From assembly GCA_963920525.1 (NCBI GenBank), contig OY986436.1, positions 93,905,342-93,969,341 of the forward strand: a stretch of DNA of 64,000 nt. The letters run 5' to 3'. The position numbers were made by a program, and so were the translations under genes. The stretch comes from Dichetophora obliterata (Eukaryota; Arthropoda; Insecta; Diptera; Sciomyzidae). Of this stretch, positions 55,547 to 64,000 are shown one piece after another. Under the pieces are notes generated by a model. The model did no database searches. It saw only the letters and a list, made by a program, of their open reading frames with translations, and was not told the origin of the DNA. Each line of letters begins with the position of its first letter. The stretch's first letter is position 1.

Positions 55547-55822
55547 ATGCAGCAAAGCTTCTGGAAAAAATGGGTGTCTGAATATCTTCCAGACTTGTGC
55601 AGAAGGACCAAATGGTGCGAAGTTGTAAGGCCTCTTGCGTTAGATGATATCGTGTTTATTTGTGACAGCAGCGTGCATCGTTCCAAATGGCAAATGGGCA
55701 GAATCACTAAGGTGTTTCCAGGGAAGGACTCACAAGTAAGAGCAGCTGAAGTAACCACCAAGGCAGGAATTCTAAAACGACCAGCGTGTTTAATTGCAAA
55801 GTTAGATGTTGGTGAATCCTAG
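55547..55822 (+). pseudogene. BEL/Pao integrase C-terminal domain
   Basis: QQSFWKKWVSEYLPDLCRRT, DDIVFICDSS, KWQMGRITKVFPGKD, VRAAEV and the end LKRPACLIAKL match the family's terminal domain. The stop lies 25 bp before the 3' LTR, next to a G-rich tract (CGGGGTCCGGGG) that may serve as the polypurine tract. Confidence 0.88.
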
Positions 55823-55846
55823 GGTTTGGATTCACGGGGTCCGGGG

Positions 55847-56200
55847 TGTTGAAAAGATTTAATACTTAACTTCACTGTGAGTGTGCATCCCTCGAATTGC
55901 AACCTCGCACGGCAACCCTGGTTGAGAAAAAGTTGACAGTTTTTGCTTATTTCTTTTGTTCGCTCATTCGAGGCGACCATGATTAAAATAAGTTAAATTT
56001 CATGAAGTCATTCCAAATCTAATTGAAGAGCGGGTTGCAAGTCGAGGTAGTCACACAAAAGTGTAAGCTTTATATATATTACAGTTCTTAAGATTTCATT
56101 TAACGTTAATTGTATTAACTTGAAATATAGGAAATAAAACGTATTCAAGTAGAAAATATAGAAACGTTTTTATTTGGCCTCCCAGACCGCGGAATCAACT
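55847..56200 (+). repeat. 3' LTR of BEL/Pao element
   Basis: 354 bp, starting TGTTGAAAAG. Its last base is T where the 5' LTR has A. The CGAAC duplication follows. Confidence 0.93.
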
Positions 56201-56239
56201 CGAACGAAACTAGCGTTAGCTTACGGTTTTTTAAATTAA

Positions 56240-56519
56240 CAGCCCTATTCTGACAACTTGACTATAATCAACCAGTATTTTTAATATTTCTATGTGTTTG
56301 TTGTAATTTTTTATTTCAAAACAAAATTTGAAGCTAAAAAAAAATAGATTTTTATAAAAGTTGTCAACTGCTTTTCAGATAGTTACAATTTAATTAAAAA
56401 ATTTTGTTTTTTGAGTTCAAATTTTGTTTTGAAATAAAAAAATTACAAGAAACACATAGAAATGTTAAAAATACTGGTTGACTATTGTCAATTTGCCATA
56501 ATAGGGCTGTAAAAGTCCA
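56240..56519. mobile_element. Foldback MITE with TAA duplication, 280 bp
   Basis: The ends CAGCCCTATTCTGACAA and, reversed, CAGCCCTATTATGGCAA are followed by long arms (CAACCAGTATTTTTAA, TTTCTATGTGTTT, ATTTCAAAACAAAATTTGAA) that meet near 56380. TAA is on both sides (56237-56239, 56520-56522). Confidence 0.8.
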
Positions 56520-56522
56520 TAA

Positions 56523-57519
56523 CAATTAATTTAAAACATTATAAACATTTTTTTACTTCTCCACTAAAAATTATTATCGGAAAAAATTTAAAAAAAATGA
56601 TTTTTTGTGTTAAATTGCCATGAATGTTCAAATCATATTCAAATCAGTACGATTGGGGTCGGTCTTTCTTTCTTTGAACGTTTTGACAAAGAATGTCTCT
56701 TATAGAAATGATAATGGGTGTAACGGATCCGAAATTTGTAGACGAGTATTATTCGTTCAAGCACGTCTGAATATAAGAGCACTACTATTATTTTGCACAC
56801 AGCTGTACGTAATAGAGTTGTCAAGCTGTGGATGGCTTCAACTATCACTATAGATGGTTTGACAGCTCCAGTACATAATTTTCAAAAGTCAAATGTTTCG
56901 GTCCCACTTCGAACTTTTTTAGCGATGTAAATTTATTTCATTTTATGACTTTTTTTGCGATTATTTCCGAAACCGCATGTTTCCGCACCTAATTTTGATA
57001 AATATTTTTGATTAACACCCAGGCTACAAAGCAATATTAAAAGTTAAGCATTGGGTAACGGCCAAAAGTTTCGGTGAACTTGAAGTTTTTTCTTTCTCTT
57101 ATTTTATTGTTCAATTAAATACTAGTAAATGTAACCATATAATTAAAAACTTGATATTTTCCTAAAATCTCCATAAGTTGTGCTTTTCATTTTAATACTT
57201 TATAACAATTTCTGCAAAGTTTTATAGAAAATTAACTTCAAAAGTGATGAAGCGAACAGGTTTGAATTGAACATAAACTAAAATCATAAGTTTTGGGTCG
57301 TCAAAAATGTTTTTTTTACGTAAAATTTTATAAAATTTCTACGTTATAAGAAAAGACTTTAATAAAAAGCATTTATGATATGGTCGAGTTCTATCATTTT
57401 CCACTGTGTGTCGGAAGCAACGATACGATACCGACATATCGGCGAGTGTGAAAGCATTTCCTTTATTTACATGAGTTTATGCGTCCACCGACATCGTTGT
57501 CGTTGTCGTGCCGGTGTCG
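56523..57519. other. No gene recognised
   Basis: AT-rich with short motif-free frames. CACTGTG at 57412-57418 faces away from the Transib element and has no partner here. Confidence 0.5.
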
Positions 57520-60500
57520 CACAGTGGGGTATTGACCCATTAAAGATGGTATCAATTCAATTAGGAGACGGAGGAAACTTTTGACTTTTTTTTAGTTACA
57601 ATGGGTCCAAATAAGAAAAAAAACAACAATTAGTTGATATCCTTTAGTGGATTTTTTTTTAATTAAAAACAAGCTTTTCACTAACTTAAAGTAACTTATA
57701 ACTAACTTATAACATAACTTTTATTCACTGCCGCTTGTTAATTCTTTCTTATTTGTGTCAAAAAAATTGACATCACTACTTTCACCTATATTTTCATCAT
57801 TGTCTTCATCGGATTTTTCCGTATCTTCAGCGTTCTCTTCATTTGTTGGTGGTACAAGCAAATTAACAGCCATTTGTGGCAATTTTCGCAACTTTTTTTG
57901 CGGTCATTTCCTTTTGCATGAAATGATTGGGTCTGAAGTAATTAAGAACCTGTTTAAAATATCCTCAAGGGTTTTTCTCTGCTTATTTTTTTAAATGCTC
58001 TCTGAAAGATTTGAAGTCCTTATTTCTTGCTTCTTGCGCCTCTTCAGAAAGTTGACCAATCGGAAATAAAGCATATTTTATGATTTCAGGGCCATGAATT
58101 AAGATTTTATGCACAGTTGGTGGCATATTATACCATAAGTACTTTTGTACAAAATATCTTGCTGTATCAAGCGCATAGTCTCGAAATTGTTCGATGTTTA
58201 CTTCTTGTCATCATGAAATTACTATTAAAATAATATGCATTCTCTTAATAAGCTCTACATCAATATGTGTTATAGAAGCTTTTATTTCTGCATTTTCAAA
58301 AAAATTCGAGCAGTATTGCCGTCATTCGAACTTCCAAACCCTGGCTTTGATTTATCAATAACTAAACTAAGTTTTATTCTTAATTCTTTTCGAGTCTTAT
58401 TTTCTGATACAACCTGCTTCTCTGCTTCCTCTCTTATCAGCCATTTTTTGACGGTTTGATGAAGGTTTTCGACTTTTACATTTTTTTGAATCATTAAATC
58501 AATTGAATTGAATTCTTTAATAGTACCTTCACATAAATAGCACCTCTGTGTAGATGTTGTTTCAGTGAGTGCGTTGCATACCTTAACATCTACCATGGTT
58601 AACATAAGGTTGTGGCTTACCTTGATTAATCTCTCTCCACATTGCGCAGCAGCTTTGCTGAGGCCACTTATTTGTGCTGCTACTCTATTTTTCTTTTTTT
58701 TGACACATCTGCTGTTTCTTTAATAAACTCCATGCGAAGTGGGCGACAGAATCTGGTTGAAGAAGGCCGGGGATTTTTCCAAATAACTTTAGATCCACAA
58801 ACTAATTTGATTGGAACCTAGGAGGTTATAAATATCGATGCATCATTTGCATCCGGACCGTGAAAAGCTTGCTTGTAGATGCTGTTTCCCGAACTTCCGT
58901 CGAAACACCTCTTCGAAAATAAATAAAAATTAGATAATTCATTATAGTCTAAAGAATCTATAACTGACTTTTGCAATATAAGCAAACGCTGGATTGTTAA
59001 ATTTAGCAAAGCTTGCAAGTTTACTTCGCAAAAAGTTCAGAAATTGTTATAAATTCTCGGGAAGGATAACAATCTTTTTTTGAGCTCTGCACAACGCTAT
59101 AGCTGTGAAAATTTTCGGGTGCAGCTCCTCTAATAATGTTGTACTGATGGCGGGATAATTTTGCTTCTACAAGCACAGCTAGAGCATCTTCTTTGCTAAT
59201 TTTAGTAGGATTTGTTCTATTTTTCATACGATTTCCTATATTTAATTGCCTTTTAGGTGAAGTTGTCAATTCATGTAACAATTTTGATGCTTCAATGTGA
59301 TCTTCAGCACGCAAACTCATTTTTGTAGCATACGCTAAAGCTGATAATGGAGTTGAATCTCTTAACTCTTTACATTTCGCTCTCTTAGTTCTCTCGCAGG
59401 AATCTTCAAAGGACAGTTCCTTTCGCCCGCGTTTCTTAGAATCGCGATTTGAATTAAGAAATCTTTCTTCAGTTCTATGAGCCCTTGTCCACCGCATCTT
59501 AAATGCGGAAATAAACTGATAAATTATTTCATAAAAATCATTCATATATCCCTCCGCAGGACGAATTCGACGCATCATTTCGTCTCTCAAATATTTAAAT
59601 TTTTCGCTTAATTGGGAATGCCCAGATCTTTTGATTATATCAAATAAGTTTTGACGAGATAGAAACAACGTGTTTAAAGCAGTTCCTAAAAAAAGACAGT
59701 GAATGTTTATATAAATCGAACTGCACTCAAATACCCGAACACCCATTTAACACAATTATACTTCACTAGTATATGACAAAACAAACTACTGTCAAATAAA
59801 ACACAAACATATGCAACAATGACTTTTCGGCAAGGTTCAAACGGTTTCACATTAAAGACAAATAATACACTCTACATTAAAAATATTTTTTTTATGTAAG
59901 TTTATTCGTCTTTTATTTTTAATATTAAAAAGAATATGTATTTCATATTGTATGAGAATAGATGAATATCATTTACGACAGAATATTCAAAAGTAGTAAT
60001 ATTACATGGGTTTCATTTAAACAGTGAATACATTACAAATATAATAAATTTTTTAAGTCAGTTGTGCAGCCTATACCGCACACCAACATCGACAGCTTAA
60101 GAAGAATAACAAAACAAAAACAAATAAAAAAACATTGCATTGCATTACATTGTTGGTGGGTGCCTGCACTTGGTTGTTTTGATTATAGCGACTGGAGTTC
60201 TCTCATAAAAAGCTTAATAAATTCCGAAGAGACAAACATGGCACAACCAAAATTTAAACACTTATTATGGACAGTCTATATTTAAAGAAAATCAGAATTA
60301 GATGACAATGGCGCACAAAAGAAAACACTTTAACACCACTTGAATAACAAAAAATTTAATTTTTTAATACAGTTTTTTATTAACAAAAAATAATTTTTTT
60401 AAACATTTACTCAAAAAAGTTTGTATGCAGTAAGAACCACAATTACCCGAAGTTGAAGGTTCCATTAAAAAACTTTCCACAAATATCTTTTTTTTAATAA

Positions 60501-60699
60501 AATTATACGAAAGTGAACGAAAGCAAAAAATGTTGTTTTTTAACCGCGATAACTTTTCAACCAGTAGTGTCAGATGAATAGTTTTTAATGTTAATGACGC
60601 AGAATTATATTATCTTTAAACTGGTATAAAAAAAAATTGGTATCTCAAACAATTTTTTTTTAATTATAGCCATAAAAGCCCATAAAATACCCCATTGTG
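57520..60699 (-). mobile_element. Transib-type DNA transposon, 3.2 kb, near full length
   Basis: Left terminus CACAGTGGGGTATT (57520-57533) and reversed right terminus CACAATGGGGTATT (60686-60699) match the Transib end CACWATG and the RAG recombination-signal heptamer CACAGTG. Flanks TGTCG (57515-57519) and TGTAG (60700-60704) form a 5-bp duplication with one change, the Transib length. One minus-strand transposase relic fills the left two thirds. The rest, 59.8-60.7 kb, is AT-rich. Confidence 0.85.
57721..59746 (-). pseudogene. Transib-family transposase, RAG1-related, decayed
   Basis: From the N-terminus the blocks are LSEKFKYLRDEMMRRIRPAE, ALAVLVEAKLSRHQYNIIRG, CFDGSSGNSIYKQAF (first catalytic D), KNPRPSSTRFCRPLRMEF, MLTMVDVKVCNALTETTSTQ with RCYLC (second D and zinc Cys pair), KPGFGSSNDGNTARIF, MPPTVHKILIHG and GQLSEEAQEARNKDFKSF (catalytic E). 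An acidic tail ends in a stop at 57721. Several shifts and stops interrupt it: near 59020, at 58818, over 58606-58817, and downstream of 58282. The enzyme would nick and join DNA ends like RAG1. The start is uncertain. All triad residues survive. Confidence 0.85.
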
Positions 60700-60884
60700 T
60701 GTAGTGTCGGTAGTGTCGGATGCGGAAACGCCTAATGTCATTGTCACTGAATTCACCTCCTGAATTTTACATATGACGCACTGTTGCAGTCCTCGTAAAT
60801 ATGCATATTCACAATTTAGTACACTTGCTTTTGCAGTTGAGAACTCTCTATAATAAATAACCGAAACTCGAACACAATCACATA

Positions 60885-62135
60885 CAGGGTCCGCCATCTA
60901 ACTTTTTTTTCAACTAGTGCTTATTTCGTGAATGGTAACATTTAGCTCATGTTTGATTTGACAGATAATTAGTTTTATCCTTCCGCTGAACGAATATGGT
61001 TGTGTATACGCTTGAACAACGCTGGGAAATATTGCGACATTACTTTGAAAATCATGGTAATGTTGCAGAATGTGTGCGAAAATTGCGTACGGATTTTGGA
61101 AGAAGAGAAGCACCGTCAGCTCCGTATATTCGTTATCTTGTGAAAAAAGTGAAAGAAACTGGCATTCTCATCGATAAACCGAAGCGTGAAAAGCCAAAAG
61201 CAGTGCGTGCACCCGAGAATATTGCTGCTGTGGCAGAAAGTGTGCGTGAAGCGCCATTAACATCAATTCACCGTCGTTCTCAACAATTGAACATTTCGGA
61301 GACATCATTGAGACGAATTTTTCATAAAGACCTTGGTATGACGCCATACAAAATCCAATTGGTTCAGGAGTTGAAGCAATGCGTTTTCGCTTCGCTAAGT
61401 AGGCCTGCGATCGACTTACAGAAGATGCCGATTTTACAAAAAAAAAAATCATCTTTTCAGATGAAGCTCATTTTGATCTTGGCGGGTATGTAAACAAGCA
61501 AAATTGTCGCATTTGTGGCTCAGAAAACCCGCACGCATACATTGAAAAGCCGCTGCACCCAAACGAGTCACTGTTTGGTGCGGATTTTTGTTCAGAGGCT
61601 TAATTGGGCCATTTTTCTTCGAAAATGAGCAAGGAATGGCCGTTACAGTCAATGGCGATCGTTATCGGGCCATGTTGAAGGATTTTTTTTTCACAAAAAT
61701 TGAAGAGAAGGATATTGGCAACATTTGGTTTCAACAGGACGGCGCTACGTGCCACACAGCCGAAGCTACACTCGATGTTTTGCGCCCTGTTTTTGAAGAT
61801 CGCATTATCAGCCGCAGAGCTGATGTCGTTTGGCCACCTCGGAGCTGCGATTTGACACCGTTGGACAATTATTTGTGGGGTGCCCTCAAAGATAAGTGTT
61901 ACGTCGACAAGCCAGAGACAATTGATGCTTTATAGGACAATATTCGTGAAGCCATTGGTGAAATACAGCTGCACACAATCGATAATGTGCTTAAAAATTG
62001 GACCGACCGTGTAGGCTACTGCATGACCAGCCGAGGCAGCTATTTGAACGAAATTATTTTCCATTATTAACCGGAAAGATTGTACTTTCAAATAAAAAAG
62101 AAATTTGAGAAAATATTTAGTAGTTTTTTTTTATA
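60885..62135 (+). mobile_element. mariner-type element, copy 2, right end lost
   Basis: The left terminus CAGGGTCCGCCATC follows TA (60883-60884). Homology to copy 1 runs to about TATAGAATTTGCC at 62140, then stops before the right terminus. The two copies therefore preserve opposite ends of the same element. Confidence 0.82.
60996..62070 (+). pseudogene. mariner-type transposase, frameshifted
   Basis: MVVYTLEQRWEILRHYF, CVRKLRTDFGRREAPSAPYI and QQLNISETSLRRIFHKDLGM form the N-terminal helix-turn-helix domain missing in copy 1. The catalytic part follows in shifted frames: SDEAHFDLGG in the A-run region near 61440, WFQQDGATCHTA, RSCDLTPLDNYLWG and LNEIIFHY. Shifts lie in A runs near 61437 and at CCAAACGAG near 61560, and TAG replaces a lysine codon at 61933-61935. 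It is non-functional. Confidence 0.88.
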
Positions 62136-62140
62136 GAATT

Positions 62141-62700
62141 TGCCCACATATCAATAAAAATGCTGTATTAAAGACGGTTTTCGTCGTATTAAACTAAAAT
62201 TTGGTAATTAGGTTCGTATGATAGCTGTCGGTAACTATACTACTAAAAATGGGCGTAGTCACACTATAGCTGCGCCTACTTTTAAGAAAAGATTAAAAAA
62301 CTTCGAAACTATTGGTCCGATTGAGCTCAAATTTTGGCAATGGATTTGTTTCGAGTACGAAATGGTTTCAGAAAAAACCACATTTCCACACTCCTTTTAC
62401 CGCCCACAATTATATAAAAAAATTGCGATGTCACATAGCTTTGGAGTTATAGGTCGCACATCCTCGGAATTCGGTATTCGACCACAACTCATACATGACG
62501 TTTCACTGATGACATTTTATGAGACTTGGAAAAGGGGGAGTGGTACCTCCCATACAACACAAATTTGCGATATTGAATAGCTTTGGAGTTATAGTTTGCA
62601 CAGCGTCAGAATTCAGTATTCGACCTAAATTTACAAAAGCAGTTTTATTGATTATTTTATGAGCGTTGCAAAAGGGGCGTGGTCCGTCCCATACAACCAG
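62141..62700 (+). mobile_element. Interspersed repeat of the CTGAACCGATT/Helitron-like family
   Basis: GGATTTGTTTCGAGTACGAA, TTTGGAGTTATAGGTCGCAC and GGTACCTCCCATACAA match parts of 2.7-3.4 kb, 7.7 kb and 19.5 kb. It includes the empty counterpart of the copia target. No ends with flanking evidence were resolved. Confidence 0.5.
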
Positions 62701-63846
62701 GGTTCGTATATGCTCACTCCTTGGTGCTCGGATTCGTTAGTTACAGGATGTTACTTATGTGCAACATTGGGCTGTTACTGGAAAAACTAAACACTTTTCT
62801 CATGTTTTTTTTTGTGTATATAACTATCTCACCTTTATTTATTTATATTGTGCACTTGATTTTACAATTAAACAATTATTTTAATGATTACCAGCACTTT
62901 TTGTGTAAACACTTTTTTGCGTAACGATCAGGATCTTAATTTCGACCATTTTACTTTATGGAGAATGGCTACTGAATGGACACGTGCAAAGCTTTCAACA
63001 GAACAAACAGCTGTAAGCTTTCACAACACATAAGCCTTCATAATAAGCAGCCACTGGTCAAAAACATGAAAATAACGGGACTTAGAAGCCTGTACGCAAC
63101 ATCGTGCATGAAAGTGTTAAATTTACACTCAAACTGTAAATAGCCTGTGTGTAATTAGATTTACGCATATTTATGAGCAGTTTGTTGTAACGTCTTGAAA
63201 TGTCCTTGAGCCCAATGACTCTATTGGTGGATAAATTTTTAATTTTTCACACATTGCACATTACTAAATTTTACCCATTTTGTTATCCAAATATTGAATA
63301 AAGCAAACATTCTCATACTCCGTTTCCATGTACAATTATTTGTCCTTAATAGAGTTGATGTCAAACACACAACTTCTAAATAAGTTAAAAAAAAAATTAA
63401 AAAAGTTTATAGTGCTAAAAGTCTAGTAGCGCATTAATTTCTGAAAAAAATTTTGACCTCACAAAAAGCATAATTTTTTATATTCTGACCTGAATTTACA
63501 GAATGTTGACTTCTTTTGAGCTGAAAAAAGAACAGAAAAAATGCAAAAACTTTTTTTATTTAATATTGGCTGCGATTGAGGTAATGCATAGAGCTGACTG
63601 AATGGAATTTTTAACAAATATTCATCGATCAATTCAGTTTTATTAAAATTAACCACTTAAATCAAAAATATATTGGATTCAATTTCAGAATTTTTTCAAA
63701 ATTTACTTCTCACAATTGTCACAGCACAAAATATTAATGTCAACATTATTTATTTTGTTTTTGTGTTGGTATTACTAGAGAGCAGAATGCAGAACCGTCG
63801 AATTTCACTGGTAAGAAAAATCTGCATTTGTTATACGGTGGGTGGC
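62701..63846. other. No gene recognised
   Basis: AT-rich with short motif-free frames. Confidence 0.5.
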
Positions 63847-64000
63847 CAAATTAATAGGCACACCTGTAGTTGTATATTTAAAGCTGCATGAATTATATAC
63901 AAGGTGCCCCAGAAATATTATTATTTCCCTCGGGTAGTGATTCTCCTTGATTAGGCGAGTAAGAAAATGCAAGGATGAGGGTCCTTTGGGAGCTAGAGAG
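63847..64000 (+). mobile_element. Arm of the 28.9-kb inverted-repeat element, cut by the window end
   Basis: CACACCTGTAGTTGTATATT, TGCATGAATTATATACAAGG, GATTCTCCTTGATTAGGCGA and GGGAGCTAGAGAG repeat the arm text of 28930-29570 without the MITE found there. Confidence 0.8.

Larger units (their letters stand above)
48165..56200 (+). mobile_element. BEL/Pao LTR retrotransposon, full length but decayed
   Basis: 354-bp LTRs (TGTTGAAAAGATTTAATACT...) enclose gag, protease, RT, RNase H and integrase in BEL/Pao order. The perfect 5-bp target duplication CGAAC lies at 48160-48164 and 56201-56205. By eye the LTRs differ at about nine positions (roughly 2.5 percent). The 5' LTR is split by a Harbinger-type element. 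The coding region is broken by several stops and shifts and by an in-frame loss in integrase. Confidence 0.95.

Noticed and set aside
57412..57418. CACTGTG as an end of a second Transib element
   Set aside because: No facing CACARTG terminus or Transib text to its left; a 7-bp word is expected by chance.

Overview
This 64-kb window reads as insect, probably dipteran, genomic DNA. It is AT-rich, no intact host gene was found, and nearly everything recognisable is a mobile element. Support for a fly: a retroposed copy of ribosomal protein S21, a copia element primed by the initiator-tRNA-Met half fragment as in Drosophila copia, and a foldback element with the 12-bp hobo terminus CAGAGAACTGCA. 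A tephritid-type genome is a reasonable guess, but the sequence alone does not prove it.

Layout. 1-2.6 kb: no gene seen. 2.7-7.9 kb: an interspersed repeat split by a nearly complete copia element (173-bp LTRs, 5-bp target duplication). 10.2-19.1 kb: a nest. An old DDE transposon carrying a decayed minus-strand transposase (DGGPDENPRY motif, C2H2 finger) appears to hold a hAT derivative, a foldback with a second MITE inside it, a tRNA-derived SINE, and a 3.1-kb DDE element that may belong to the Sola superfamily. 19.2-25.8 kb: another nest. A minus-strand Ty3/gypsy remnant is cut by an 817-bp hAT MITE and by a 3.1-kb hobo-type foldback made of ~243-bp units. 26-36 kb: MITEs, the RpS21 processed pseudogene, an inverted-repeat element and a deleted mariner-type copy. 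37-48 kb: three more SINE copies, a 2.3-kb palindrome and a Transib-like remnant. 48.2-56.2 kb: a full-length but dead BEL/Pao element whose 5' LTR is split by a Harbinger-type element, itself filled with the same 243-bp units. 57.5-60.7 kb: a nearly full-length RAG1-related Transib element with CACAGTG/CACAATG termini. 60.9-62.1 kb: a second mariner-type copy. The window ends inside an inverted-repeat arm first seen at 28.9 kb.

No genes act together as a host pathway here. The biology is serial transposition. For many insertions the boundaries are fixed by target-site duplications together with an empty-site copy or a coding frame that continues across the insertion, so relative ages can be read off. 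The least ordinary items are the Transib element and its second relative, the 243-bp palindromic block carried by two unrelated DNA-transposon classes, and the two DDE transposons at 10-19 kb.
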